A stretch of DNA of 64,000 nt from CAIWHR01 sp963717695 (GTDB lineage Bacteria; Pseudomonadota; Gammaproteobacteria; Burkholderiales; Casimicrobiaceae), in NCBI GenBank assembly GCA_963717695.1, contig CAVQWR010000007.1:310001-374000 (forward strand), written 5' to 3'. Positions 39,733-49,881 of this stretch are shown one piece after another; the stretch's first letter is position 1, and the number at the start of each line of letters is the position of its first letter. A model generated the notes under the pieces. That model did not search any database and was not told the DNA's origin. It worked only from the letters and a program-made list of their open reading frames with translations. Both the position numbers and the translations under genes were made by a program.

Positions 39733-40366
39733 CGCGAGCGTCGCGACCTCGTCCTCGCTCGCGCCGGAGGACGCCGCGCGCGCAGATTTCTATGCGTTGC
39801 TGGCGCGACTTTTTGCCGCACCTCCGGACGCCGCGCTTCTCGCCGCGATTGCCGCGGCGCCTGCGCTTCGCGCCGATGCGCAGCGCGAGGACGACGCCGG
39901 CCCCGACCTCTGCGTCGGCTGGGATGCGCTGCGCGCCGCGAGCGCAGCGGGAGAGCCCGACGAGATCCGTCAGGAATACGACGATCTTTTCCTCGGCGTC
40001 GGCAAGAGCCTCGTCAACCTGCACGGCTCGCACTGGGTGGCGGGCTTCATGATGGATCGACCGCTCGCCGAGCTCCGCACGACGCTGCAAGGTCTCGGAC
40101 TTGCACGTCGCGAGGGCGTGGCGATGGTCGAGGACCACCTGTCGGCGCTCTGCGAAACCATGCGGCTGCTCGTGGCGGGCGATGCGACGATGGCGGCAAA
40201 GCCGGTTGCAGTGCAAAAGGCCTTCTTCGAAGCGCAAATCGCGCCGTGGATCGCCGATTGTTGCGACGCAATAATGCAATCTCCCATTGCCAAGTACTAT
40301 GCTGCGGTAGCACAATTTGCCCTTGGCTTCATGGCGCTCGAACGTGACTCGATCGCCATGGAGTAG
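39725..40366 (+). CDS. TorD/DmsD-like chaperone for the molybdoenzyme
   Basis: 213 residues, all-helical. It has ARADFYALLARLFAAPP near the start and the family motif QEYDDLFLGVGKSLVNLHGS (E-Y-x-x-L-F), followed by DHLSALCETM. These chaperones bind Tat leaders and apo-enzyme before export. The neighbouring FdhA and the small Tat protein are the likely clients. The start overlaps the Fe-S protein end by 8 bp. Confidence 0.88.
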   Translation: MSDASVATSSSLAPEDAARADFYALLARLFAAPPDAALLAAIAAAPALRADAQREDDAGPDLCVGWDALRAASAAGEPDEIRQEYDDLFLGVGKSLVNLHGSHWVAGFMMDRPLAELRTTLQGLGLARREGVAMVEDHLSALCETMRLLVAGDATMAAKPVAVQKAFFEAQIAPWIADCCDAIMQSPIAKYYAAVAQFALGFMALERDSIAME

Positions 40367-40414
40367 GAAGTCCCGATACCTATTCACGTCACGCGCAGTC
40401 ATTCGGAGGGCTCG

Positions 40415-40663
40415 ATGGGCACCGACACTCGTTCCGCCAGTTCCGCACCATCCCCGGTTCCCGCAACTCCCACCCCTGATTACAAACGCCGCCGCTTCCT
40501 GTTCGCCATCGGCGCAGGTGGCGCCGCAGTGGCCACGACCGCGGCGGGCGCTGCACCCGCAGCCGTGCAAGTCAATTCCGTCGTCGCGCAGTCCGACGAT
40601 GCCGCATCCGGGTATCGCGTGACCGAGCACGTCCGCGACTACTACCGCACCACCAAGATCTAG
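40415..40663 (+). CDS. Small twin-arginine signal protein of the formate dehydrogenase operon
   Basis: 82 residues. After a Ser/Pro-rich 22-residue lead comes YKRRRFLFAIGAGGAAVATTAAGAAP, a Tat-type signal with a hydrophobic core. The short mature part ends EHVRDYYRTTKI. Such small Tat proteins commonly sit directly before fdhA in these operons; the role is unknown, perhaps a structural or targeting partner. Good Shine-Dalgarno (CGGAGGG) before the ATG. Confidence 0.8.
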   Translation: MGTDTRSASSAPSPVPATPTPDYKRRRFLFAIGAGGAAVATTAAGAAPAAVQVNSVVAQSDDAASGYRVTEHVRDYYRTTKI

Positions 40664-40677
40664 GAGGAGGAAGGATC

Positions 40678-43587
40678 ATGCTGCTGACCAAGAAAACGGA
40701 TGGCACCGCCGCAGCGGGTCCGCGTCTTCGCCGCGCGATGGGGGCGCGAGTCTCCACGATGGATCGGCGGACGTTTCTGAAGCGCTCCGGCCTGGTTGCA
40801 GGTGCCGGAGCGTTCGCAAGCCAGCTGCCCTACGGCGCGATCGGCAAGGCCGACGCCGCCGCGGATGCGGCGGGCGAGGGCAACAAGGTAATCCGCCGCA
40901 CCGTCTGCACCCACTGCTCCGTCGGCTGCGCCGTCGACGCGACCGTCGAGAACGGCGTCTGGACGCGGCAGGATCCGGTGTTCGAATCGCCATTGAACCT
41001 CGGCGCGCACTGCGCCAAGGGCGCCTCCGTGCGCGAGCACGCGTTCGGCACGAGCCGCGTCAAGACGCCGATGAAGCTCGTCAACGGCAAGTGGCAGAGC
41101 ATCAAGTGGGACCAGGCGATCGCCGAGATCGGCGACAAGATGCTCGCGATCCGCAAGGAATCCGGCCCTGACGCGGTGTACTGGGTCGGGAGCTCCAAGC
41201 ACAGCAACGAGCAGTCCTACCTGATGCGCAAGTTCGTGTCGTTCTGGGGCACGAACAACACCGATCACCAGGCACGGATCTGCCACTCGACGACGGTTGC
41301 CGGCGTAGCCAATACATGGGGCTACGGTGCGATGACCAATTCGTATAACGACATGCTGAACTCGAAGTGCGCGATGTACATCGGCTCGAACGCGGCCGAA
41401 GCGCACCCGGTGTCGATGCAGTTCATGCTGCACGCGAAGGAAACCGGCACCAAGATGATCGTCGTCGACCCGCGCTTCACGCGGACGGCGGCCAAGGCCG
41501 ACGAGTACGTGCGCCTGCGCGGCGGCGCCGACATCCCATTCCTTTACGGGATGCTGTGGCACATCTTCAAGAACGGCTGGGAGGACAAGGCCTACATCGA
41601 CGCCCGTGTCTACGGAATGGACAAGGTGAAGGCCGAGGTGCTCGCCAACTGGACGCCGGACAAGGTCGAGGAGGCCTGCGGCGTGCCCGAGGCGACGGTG
41701 CACAAGATCGCCGAGATGATGGCGAAGAACAAGCCGTCGACGATCGTCTGGTGCATGGGGCAGACGCAGCACACGATCGGCAACGCGATCGTCCGCGCGT
41801 CGTGCATCCTGCAGCTCGCACTCGGCAACGTCGGCGTTTCGGGCGGCGGCACCAACATCTTCCGCGGCCACGACAACGTCCAGGGCGCGACCGACGTCGG
41901 TCCGAACCCCGACTCGCTGCCCGGCTACTACGGCCTCGCCGCCGGTGCCTGGAAGCACTGGGCCGCGGTCTGGGGTGTCGACTACGAGTGGATCAAGAAG
42001 CAGTACGCCGAAGGCATGATGGAAAAGCCGGGCATGACCGTGTCCCGCTGGATCGACGGCGTGCTGGAAAAGAACGACATGGTCGACCAGGGTCCGAACC
42101 TGCGCGCGGTCGTGTACTGGGGCATGGCGCCCAACAGCCAGACACGCGGCAAGGAAATGCTGGAGGCGATGGCGAAGCTCGACCTCCTCGTCGTCGTCGA
42201 TCCGTATCCGTCGGCGACAGCGGCGATGGCCTCGCTTGCGCGGAAGGACGGCGCCTACCTGCTGCCCGCGTGCACGCAGTTCGAGACCTCGGGATCGGTG
42301 ACGGCGTCGGGCCGGTCGCTGCAGTGGCGCGAGAAGGTCATCGAGCCGCTGTTCGAATCGAAGACCGACCACATGATCATGACGGCCTTCGCCAAGAAGT
42401 TCGGCTGGGACAAGGAATTCAACAAGAACTACAAGATGGTGAAGGACCCGCGCGACGGGTGGGAAGAGCCCGAAACGGAATCGGTCCTGCGCGAGATCAA
42501 TCGCGGCTGCTTCACGATCGGCTACACCGGGCAATCGCCGGAGCGGCTCAAGCTCCACATGAAGAACATGGCGACGTTCGACGTGCGCACGCTGAAGGCC
42601 AAGGGTGGCCCGTGCGACGGCGATTACTTCGGCCTGCCGTGGCCGTGCTACGGGACGCCGGAGCTGAAGCATCCGGGCACGTCGAACCTCTACAACAACA
42701 GCAAGCACGTGATGGACGGCGGCGGCTGCTTCCGCGCCAACTTCGGCGTCGAGCGCGACGGCGTCAATCTGCTGGCCGCCGACGGCTCGTATCCGCTCGG
42801 CAGCGACATCACGACCGGCTATCCCGAGTTCGATGCGATGTTCCTGAAGAAGCTCGGCTGGTGGGATGAACTCACCGACGTCGAGAAGAAGGCCGCCGAG
42901 GGCAAGAACTGGAAGACCGACCTTTCGGGCGGCATCATCCGCGTGACGATGAAGAACCACGGCTGTCACGTGTTCGGCAACGCGAAGGCGCGGGCGGTTG
43001 TCTGGAATTTCCCGGATGGCGTACCGATCCATCGCGAGCCGCTGTACTCGAACCGCCCTGACCTCGTCGCCAAGTACCCGACGTACGACGACCGCAAGTC
43101 GTTCTGGCGCCTGCCGACGCTCTACAAGTCGGTACAGGAGAAGAACAAGGATGCGGTCAAGACGTTCCCGCTGGTGCTGACGAGCGGCCGCCTGGTCGAA
43201 TACGAGGGTGGCGGCGACGAGACGCGGTCCAATCCGTGGCTCGCCGAGCTGCAGCAGTTCAACTTCATCGAGCTCAACCCCAAGGACGCCAACGATCGCG
43301 GCGTGCAGGACGGGCAGTGGGTCTGGGTGAAGACGCCGACTGGCGCGCAGATCAAGGTGAAGGCGCAGGTCACCGAACGCGTCGGTCCGGGAGTCTCGTT
43401 CATCCCGTTCCACTTCGCCGGCTGGTGGCAGGGCAAGGACCTGCTGCAGAACTATCCGGAAGGCGCGGCCCCGATCGTGCGCGGCGAGGCGGTCAACACC
43501 GCGACGACGTACGGCTACGACTCGGTGACGATGATGCAGGAAGGCACCAAGACGACGCTGTGTCAGGTCGAGCTCTTCAAGGCCTAA
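40678..43587 (+). CDS. fdhA: Formate dehydrogenase catalytic subunit alpha (Cys type, Tat-exported)
   Basis: A bis-MGD molybdo/tungsto-enzyme oxidising formate to CO2. The Tat signal has DRRTFLKRS (Arg30-Arg31). The N-terminal [4Fe-4S] ligands are Cys77, 80 and 84 (CTHCSVGC) with Cys112. The metal ligand is Cys202 in ARICHSTTVAG, where many homologues carry selenocysteine, so no SECIS is needed. GAMTNSYNDM and NAAEAHPV are typical. 969 residues, intact. Strong ribosome site GGAGGAGGAAGG. It acts with fdh3B and the cytochrome b subunit at the periplasmic face. Confidence 0.95.
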   Translation: MLLTKKTDGTAAAGPRLRRAMGARVSTMDRRTFLKRSGLVAGAGAFASQLPYGAIGKADAAADAAGEGNKVIRRTVCTHCSVGCAVDATVENGVWTRQDPVFESPLNLGAHCAKGASVREHAFGTSRVKTPMKLVNGKWQSIKWDQAIAEIGDKMLAIRKESGPDAVYWVGSSKHSNEQSYLMRKFVSFWGTNNTDHQARICHSTTVAGVANTWGYGAMTNSYNDMLNSKCAMYIGSNAAEAHPVSMQFMLHAKETGTKMIVVDPRFTRTAAKADEYVRLRGGADIPFLYGMLWHIFKNGWEDKAYIDARVYGMDKVKAEVLANWTPDKVEEACGVPEATVHKIAEMMAKNKPSTIVWCMGQTQHTIGNAIVRASCILQLALGNVGVSGGGTNIFRGHDNVQGATDVGPNPDSLPGYYGLAAGAWKHWAAVWGVDYEWIKKQYAEGMMEKPGMTVSRWIDGVLEKNDMVDQGPNLRAVVYWGMAPNSQTRGKEMLEAMAKLDLLVVVDPYPSATAAMASLARKDGAYLLPACTQFETSGSVTASGRSLQWREKVIEPLFESKTDHMIMTAFAKKFGWDKEFNKNYKMVKDPRDGWEEPETESVLREINRGCFTIGYTGQSPERLKLHMKNMATFDVRTLKAKGGPCDGDYFGLPWPCYGTPELKHPGTSNLYNNSKHVMDGGGCFRANFGVERDGVNLLAADGSYPLGSDITTGYPEFDAMFLKKLGWWDELTDVEKKAAEGKNWKTDLSGGIIRVTMKNHGCHVFGNAKARAVVWNFPDGVPIHREPLYSNRPDLVAKYPTYDDRKSFWRLPTLYKSVQEKNKDAVKTFPLVLTSGRLVEYEGGGDETRSNPWLAELQQFNFIELNPKDANDRGVQDGQWVWVKTPTGAQIKVKAQVTERVGPGVSFIPFHFAGWWQGKDLLQNYPEGAAPIVRGEAVNTATTYGYDSVTMMQEGTKTTLCQVELFKA

Positions 43588-43605
43588 CGGAACGAGGACA
43601 AGATC

Positions 43606-44229
43606 ATGGCCCGGATGAAATTCCTGTGCGACGTCTCGCGCTGCATCGAGTGCAACGGCTGCGTGACCGCCTGCAAGAACGAGAACGACGTGCCCTGGGG
43701 CGTGAACCGCCGCCGGGTCGTCACCATCAACGACGGCGTGCCGGGCGAGCGCTCGGTGTCGGTCGCGTGCATGCACTGCTCGGACGCGCCGTGTGCGGCG
43801 GTATGTCCCGTCGACTGCTTCGTGCGCACCGAGGACGGTGTCGTGCTGCACGACAAGGACCTCTGCATCGGCTGCGGCTACTGCTTCTACGCATGTCCGT
43901 TCGGCGCGCCGCAGTTCCCGCAGCAGGGCGCCTTCGGCGTGCGCGGCAAGATGGACAAGTGCACGTTCTGCGCCGGCGGACCCGGCCCCGCCAACGAGGA
44001 TAGCGTCAAGAAATACGGCCGCGACCGCCTGGCCGAGGGCAAGCTGCCGCTGTGCGCGGAAATGTGCTCGACCAAGGCGCTGCTCGCGGGCGACGGCGAA
44101 GTCATCGCCAACATCTACCGCGAGCGCGTGTTCAACCGAGGCAAGGGTGCCGAGGTCTGGGGATGGGGCACGGCGTACGGACCGCCGGGCGCCAAGGGCG
44201 AACCGCCCGCGCAAGGAGCGAAATCATGA
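43606..44229 (+). CDS. fdh3B: Formate dehydrogenase FDH3-type beta subunit (4Fe-4S)
   Basis: 207 residues with four ferredoxin-type cysteine groups: CIECNGCVTAC, CMHCSDAPCAAVCP, CIGCGYCFYACP and CTFC with a later CAEMC. It carries electrons from FdhA to the membrane subunit. It has no signal of its own and is probably exported bound to FdhA. It starts 18 bp after fdhA; its stop overlaps the next ATG (ATGA). Confidence 0.95.
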   Translation: MARMKFLCDVSRCIECNGCVTACKNENDVPWGVNRRRVVTINDGVPGERSVSVACMHCSDAPCAAVCPVDCFVRTEDGVVLHDKDLCIGCGYCFYACPFGAPQFPQQGAFGVRGKMDKCTFCAGGPGPANEDSVKKYGRDRLAEGKLPLCAEMCSTKALLAGDGEVIANIYRERVFNRGKGAEVWGWGTAYGPPGAKGEPPAQGAKS

Positions 44230-44462
44230 AGCGCCGCATGTTCTTCGGATCGATGGCCACGCTGGCCGCGGGTGTCGCGGTGGTCGGACTCACCGGCTGC
44301 GGCGAGCGTCCGCAGGTGATCGAATACAAGCAGGGCAAGTACCAGGGCAAACCCTACGCCGAGCCGTGGAAGGGCAAGCAGTGGAACGACAACCGGCAGG
44401 ACTGGAGCGTCGCGATCGACACCCGCGCGCAAGGTCAGAACGAATACAAGCGGATCAAGTAG
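44226..44462 (+). CDS. Small lipoprotein associated with formate dehydrogenase
   Basis: 78 residues: MKRRMFFGSMATLAAG followed by a lipobox VGLTGC, so a lipoprotein signal with a possible Tat-like RR. The mature part is short and polar (EYKQGKYQGKPYAEPWKG ... YKRIK). No domain is recognised. Coupled to fdh3B by a 4 bp overlap and 16 bp before the gamma subunit, it may help anchor or assemble the complex. Confidence 0.75.
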   Translation: MKRRMFFGSMATLAAGVAVVGLTGCGERPQVIEYKQGKYQGKPYAEPWKGKQWNDNRQDWSVAIDTRAQGQNEYKRIK

Positions 44463-44478
44463 CGGTCCCGGAGGAGGC

Positions 44479-45552
44479 ATGTTGACCCCATCCATTGCAC
44501 GGGCCGCCCGGTTCGGTGCCGCGGTACTCCTGCTCGCGTCGGCTGCGGCATTCGCGCAGTCGCCTGCGGTGAATCCGAAGGAGATGGATTCCGCCGTGCA
44601 GCAGCAGCAGCAGCAGGTCCGCCAGCCGTACAACAATGCGCCGGTCTGGAGCGAGGTGCGCTCCGGCGCGCCGCAGGTCTCGACGGTGACGGGCCGCGAA
44701 GCGGCGATCCTCATCCAGCCGAGCGGCGAGACGTGGCGTGCTGCGCGCGTTCCGTTCGCGACCGTGGGCGGCGCGCTCGTCGCGCTGGCGCTGCTTGGCC
44801 TCGCGGCGTTTTTCATGATCCGCGGCGAGATGTCCACTCCCGAGAAGCCGGGCGAGCGCCGCATCCAGCGCTTCACGCCGGTCGACCGCTATGCGCACTG
44901 GTTCCTCGCCATCACCTGGGTCACGCTGGCGATCACGGGGCTCATCCTGTCGCTCGGCAAAGCCGTGCTGCTACCGCTGATCGGCTACACGCTCTTCTCG
45001 TGGCTCGCGATCCTCGCGAAGAACATCCACAACTTCATCGGGCCGATCCTGATCGTCGCGGTGCCGCTCCTCTTCCTCCGCTTCGTGCGCAACAACGGCA
45101 TCGGCATGGAAGACGTGAAGTGGTTCCTCAACATCTTCGGCTATTTCAAGGGCCACGAATATCCGTCGGACAAGTTCAACGCCGGCGAGAAGCTCGTGTT
45201 CTGGCTGGTGCTCGTCGTCTTCTCCACGGTCCTGATCGTGAGCGGCCTCGTACTGCTGTTCCCCAATTTCAATCAGACGCGGCAGACGATGCAGATCTCC
45301 AATCTTGTCCACATGGGCACGGCCTACGTGGCGATAGCGCTCGCGCTGGTGCACATCTACCTCGGCACGATCGGAATGGCGGGCGCCTATCGCGCCATGC
45401 GCGACGGCGACGTCAGCGAGAGCTGGGCCGAGCACCATCACCTGCGGTGGTATCAGCGGGTGGTGGCGGGCAAGGCGCCGGAGAAATTCGTGCAGCCGGA
45501 TGGCATGCCGAAAGATGCAGTCGTGACCAAGCCGTCGCTGCGGCGGGCATAG
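44479..45552 (+). CDS. Formate dehydrogenase gamma subunit, cytochrome b556
   Basis: 357 residues. An N-terminal Sec signal (ends AAAFAQ) and a periplasmic region with a Gln run precede membrane segments from about residue 94. RFTPVDRYAHWFLAITWVTLAITG starts the cytochrome b domain, and NFIGPILIVAVPLLFLRFV, LVFWLVLVVFSTVLIVSGL and MGTAYVAIALALVHIYLG follow; His in these helices are likely haem ligands. It passes electrons to the quinone pool. The longer N-terminus than FdnI is usual for the FDH3 type. Confidence 0.92.
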   Translation: MLTPSIARAARFGAAVLLLASAAAFAQSPAVNPKEMDSAVQQQQQQVRQPYNNAPVWSEVRSGAPQVSTVTGREAAILIQPSGETWRAARVPFATVGGALVALALLGLAAFFMIRGEMSTPEKPGERRIQRFTPVDRYAHWFLAITWVTLAITGLILSLGKAVLLPLIGYTLFSWLAILAKNIHNFIGPILIVAVPLLFLRFVRNNGIGMEDVKWFLNIFGYFKGHEYPSDKFNAGEKLVFWLVLVVFSTVLIVSGLVLLFPNFNQTRQTMQISNLVHMGTAYVAIALALVHIYLGTIGMAGAYRAMRDGDVSESWAEHHHLRWYQRVVAGKAPEKFVQPDGMPKDAVVTKPSLRRA

Positions 45553-45556
45553 GGGA

Positions 45557-45913
45557 ATGAACATGATGACGACGTTTCGCGCACTGGGGATTGCTGCGCT
45601 CACCCTCGCAACCTTTTCCGTGGCGGTGGCCAAGCTGCCGCCGCCGGCGCCGCTGACGGATGCGCAAAAAGTCGCGGCCGAGGAAAAGAAGGCCAAGGAC
45701 GCCGCCGCCGCGGCGCTCGCGACGCAGCAGCTCGAGAAGTCGATGGATCATGCGGCCGCCAATTACTTCGCCGACATGAAGGCGAAGGGCAAGGCCGCGC
45801 CGTCAGCACAGCTCGCACCCATGGCCGCGGCAGGGAAGGCGGCACCCGGTGCCAAGGCCGCGCCGGCACCGGCAGCGAAGCCCGGAGCGGCCGCGACACC
45901 GGCAAAGAAATAG
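45557..45913 (+). CDS. Exported Ala/Lys-rich small protein, end of formate dehydrogenase operon
   Basis: 118 residues. A signal peptide (MNMMTTFRALGIAALTLATFSVAVA) is followed by a helical segment LTDAQKVAAEEKKAKDAAAAALATQQLEKSMDHAAANYFADMKAKGK and a low-complexity Ala/Pro/Lys tail. No family is recognised. It starts 4 bp after the gamma gene, so it is part of the operon; the periplasmic location suggests a role near the enzyme. Confidence 0.7.
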   Translation: MNMMTTFRALGIAALTLATFSVAVAKLPPPAPLTDAQKVAAEEKKAKDAAAAALATQQLEKSMDHAAANYFADMKAKGKAAPSAQLAPMAAAGKAAPGAKAAPAPAAKPGAAATPAKK

Positions 45914-45949
45914 CCGCTCGCGGGTCGGACGCCATCGCGTGAAATCGAC

Positions 45950-45966
45950 GGGGGCCTCAGGCCCCC
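45950..45966 (+). terminator. Hairpin ending the formate dehydrogenase operon
   Basis: GGGGGCC and GGCCCCC around a TCA loop, then GTTGGCATTTT. The T-tract is interrupted, so termination strength is uncertain. Confidence 0.55.
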
Positions 45967-46029
45967 GTTGGCATTTTGGCGGCGCCGCGCCGTTGTTCGC
46001 GCGATTTCCGACGAAGCCCCGGTTCCCGG

Positions 46030-46035
46030 TATAAT
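46030..46035 (+). promoter_or_regulatory. -10 box of tRNA-Ser promoter
   Basis: A perfect TATAAT 11 bp upstream of the tRNA 5' end. No strong -35 at the right distance. Confidence 0.5.
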
Positions 46036-46046
46036 TGCCGACTCGC

Positions 46047-46134
46047 GGAGAGTTGGCCGAGTGGTCGAAGGCGCCTGACTCGAAATCAGGTATACGGCAA
46101 CGTATCGGGGGTTCGAATCCCTCACTCTCCGCCA
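46047..46134 (+). tRNA. tRNA-Ser (anticodon CGA)
   Basis: The acceptor arms GGAGAG (46047-46052) and CTCTCC (46125-46130) pair, with discriminator G and encoded CCA. The anticodon stem CCTGA/TCAGG encloses CTCGAAA, giving CGA (reads UCG). It has the long variable arm of class II tRNAs and the GTTCGAATC T-loop. Confidence 0.96.
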
Positions 46135-46349
46135 TCTCCCCGATGGACGCCCGGCGTTGTTTCCGCATGTCGGGCGTCTCTCCCCGCGTTTTCTCGCCAG
46201 ACAGACCGCTCATCGGGCTCCGCGCCGGATCATTGCCACGATGACCCGAATTTCGCGCCGCGGCTTCTCGGAATTCGTCCGGTATCTGCCGGTCAGATCA
46301 GTCCATTCTGGCAACGATTCCTGATCGGTATCGACGGGGCCGAATGCGG

Positions 46350-47426
<1,077 letters not shown>

Positions 47427-47701
47427 GTGACTCTCCTTTTGCACTCGATTATTCTATTACAGCGACGGACCTGCTCTCCGCCAGGGAAAGACTGAATCGC
47501 GGGTGTTCTGCCTGGGGTCTTTTGCCTTGTGCATGCGCTGACAGCCTGGAGGCTTCTCTCGCCGTTCATCCAAACCGCGTGGTGCGAATCATTCCCCGGT
47601 CGCACAGATGCGCTGCTCGATCTTGCCGCGCTCACGACGGGCGCCGAGCGTCGTATCCTTGGCGCTCTCGGTATCTGCCGTCTTTGGCATTGGCAGTCGC
47701 C

Positions 47702-48496
47702 ATGAATCGTTCTCGCCAACGCAGGAAGTTCGAATCGCCCCGTAACGAGATGCCACGCCTGCAGCAGCATCGCTCGAGCATCCTCGTTACGTTGTGCCTG
47801 CTGGCGGCCGCCTGCGCATCGACTCCAAGCTACCCTCCGACCGCTCCCTCGACGGGACATCGCCCGCCGCCCCAGGAAGCGCCGTTCAGCGCAAAGGAAC
47901 TCCTGAAAAGCGACATCGACGCCGTTGCCGAGGTGCACCTGCGCGAAAGCATCGCATCGGCAAGGCTGCTGATGGAAAAACTCTACCGGCGCAATCCGCG
48001 TGAGCTGCGGAAAAGTGGTGACGCCACGCCGGAAGCGGCGGTGGCCCGGGCGTTCGATCCCAGCCGCGCGTGGCGTTTTCCCGAGCTCTCCGACGCACGA
48101 GGGATCGAGGCACTGCAGATCGCCTTCCGTCCGGACTTCACGGGGGACCGCGTGTTCGCGTTCGGCGTCGGACTCGGAAGCATGATCACGCGGGCATACG
48201 ACGACAAGACGCAGTTCTACCTCACCGACAGCCTCGATGCCCAGCGCCTGTACAACGCCGCGCGCAACATCGAGATCGCGGCGTGGAAGCTCGCCAACAG
48301 CCGCAGCCCGAACGGCGAATTGATGCTGCTCAGCAATGAAATGTCCGGGGCGGTGGCCAATCTCTCGTTCGAGCGCGAGATCGGAAAGCTCGTCGCCTAC
48401 CAGGACACGCTGGCGCTTGTTATGGCGCAGCGGACCAATCGCAACATCCGGCGCATCAGCCAATCCCTGGCGACGGCCGTATTCCTTCCGATCTAG
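47702..48496 (+). CDS. Lipoprotein of unknown function
   Basis: From ATG 47702 the protein is 264 residues; ATG 47750 (MPRLQQHRSS) may be the real start. A signal with lipobox LAAAC and then a Pro/Ser-rich linker lead into a conserved-looking domain: FSAKELLKSDIDAVAEVHLRESIASARLLMEKLYRRNP, FGVGLGSMITRAYDDKTQFYL, LDAQRLYNAARNIEIAAWKLA. I do not recognise the family. Probably an envelope lipoprotein; monocistronic. Confidence 0.65.
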   Translation: MNRSRQRRKFESPRNEMPRLQQHRSSILVTLCLLAAACASTPSYPPTAPSTGHRPPPQEAPFSAKELLKSDIDAVAEVHLRESIASARLLMEKLYRRNPRELRKSGDATPEAAVARAFDPSRAWRFPELSDARGIEALQIAFRPDFTGDRVFAFGVGLGSMITRAYDDKTQFYLTDSLDAQRLYNAARNIEIAAWKLANSRSPNGELMLLSNEMSGAVANLSFEREIGKLVAYQDTLALVMAQRTNRNIRRISQSLATAVFLPI

Positions 48497-48785
48497 CGTG
48501 CGGCACGGTCGGTGCCGGAGTCCGACACCCTGCGGTGTCGCCGTGAAGCGCACAACAATCGGTCATATAAAAACATTTATGGAACAATGAGATAAGGCTG
48601 GTGCCATCCAAGCCTTCTATCCCGGCATTCCGCGGGCATTGGAGGGTCTTCGTCGACTGTCGACCACAAATGCGTCAGCCTGCGTCGCGGGCTCCAATCC
48701 TTGCGCGGGCCATTCGCGGCGCAAATGTTAAGCTTCCTCGCATCGCAGAACGGGCCGGTCGAGGACGCGACCGTGCCGTCGATAC

Positions 48786-49238
48786 ATGCTTGGAAAATCC
48801 CTCTTCGGAATTGCGCTGCTCGCACTCGTGGCCCTCGCACTGTGGGCGAGTGACCGCATCACGCTGCAGGGCGAGCGCACGATCTTCACCGTCAAGTGCG
48901 ACGGCGGCACGTGGCAGGGACGGCGGTGCAGCGGCAGGATGGTTCCCGGTGAACAGTACGCGTTCCGGGCAAGCCGCACACGCAACGAAGTGGTCTACTG
49001 GGTACGCTGGTCGAATGCCCCGTCGGGCAAGTTCACCGACTGCATGGTGAAGGATCGCGACAACTGGACGTGCAAAGTCCAGCTCGACCAGAAGCCGGCG
49101 TTGACCTTAGAGATGGTCAAGGGGAGGCCGACGCGTGGTGTCCAGGGCATCGCAATGCCGTCATTCCACAGCGTCCCGAAATGGAAATGGTGGGCGCTCG
49201 ACATGGGCATCCACGCCTTCAGCGAAGCCGATGAGTGA
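48786..49238 (+). CDS. Small membrane-anchored or exported protein of unknown function
   Basis: 150 residues: a hydrophobic N-terminus (LFGIALLALVALALWAS), then a beta-rich region with Cys pairs (VKCDGGTWQGRRCSG; DCMVKDRDNWTCKV) that could form disulfides in the periplasm. No family recognised. It is followed at 49352 by the thioesterase gene on the same strand. Confidence 0.6.
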   Translation: MLGKSLFGIALLALVALALWASDRITLQGERTIFTVKCDGGTWQGRRCSGRMVPGEQYAFRASRTRNEVVYWVRWSNAPSGKFTDCMVKDRDNWTCKVQLDQKPALTLEMVKGRPTRGVQGIAMPSFHSVPKWKWWALDMGIHAFSEADE

Positions 49239-49351
49239 GCGTCGTGGCGCAACTCGCGAGGCGCACCGCGCCTTGCGCTGACCGCGCCATGCGGCATCGC
49301 GGAGGTGGTCGCAGGACCGCATCGACATCGGCAAAAAATACCGGACCGTTC

Positions 49352-49789
49352 ATGGCCAAGACCTCCGTCACCCGCGTGACCGTGCAGTGGGGCGATTGCG
49401 ACCCTGCGGCGATCGTGTTCTATCCGAACTACTTCTACTGGTTCGACTCCGCGACGCACGCGCTGTTCGAGAAACTGCTCGCGCCGAAGCTGGAGCTCCT
49501 TCAGCGATTCGGCATCATGGGCTTTCCGCTGGCGGAGGCGTCCGCGCGATTCATGCGGCCGTCGCGCATGGGGCAGTCGATCGAGATCGAAAGCGAGATC
49601 GTGTCCTGCAGCGAAAAGCGCTTCACTGTTGCGCACCGGTGTACGCGCGACGGCGATCTGCTGCTCGAAGGGCAGGAAGTGCGCTTTGCGGGCCGTCTCG
49701 ACCCCGAGGATTCGCAGCGTCTGCGTGCAATAACGCTGCCGCCCGAGCTCATCGAGGCATTCGGGCTCGCCGGCACGGTGAAGAAATAG
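49352..49789 (+). CDS. Hotdog-fold acyl-CoA thioesterase (4-hydroxybenzoyl-CoA thioesterase-like)
   Basis: 145 residues: VTVQWGDCDPAAIVFYPNYFYWFDSA is the catalytic Asp motif of the 4-hydroxybenzoyl-CoA thioesterase / YbgC group, followed by FPLAEASARFMRPSRMGQ. It hydrolyses acyl-CoA; chain preference is unknown. The ATG at 49352 is chosen over an upstream open frame. Confidence 0.88.
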   Translation: MAKTSVTRVTVQWGDCDPAAIVFYPNYFYWFDSATHALFEKLLAPKLELLQRFGIMGFPLAEASARFMRPSRMGQSIEIESEIVSCSEKRFTVAHRCTRDGDLLLEGQEVRFAGRLDPEDSQRLRAITLPPELIEAFGLAGTVKK

Positions 49790-49881
49790 AGGGATCGCGC
49801 GGCGTCGGCAACCGCGGCGACGGAGTGTGGGTTCCGAAATCCGCCTTGAATCCGGAGGCGTCCGGCGCCATCTTGGCGTGC

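Noticed and set aside
41281..41283. Selenocysteine codon and SECIS in fdhA
   Set aside because: The codon at the metal-ligand position is TGC and the ORF has no internal TGA.
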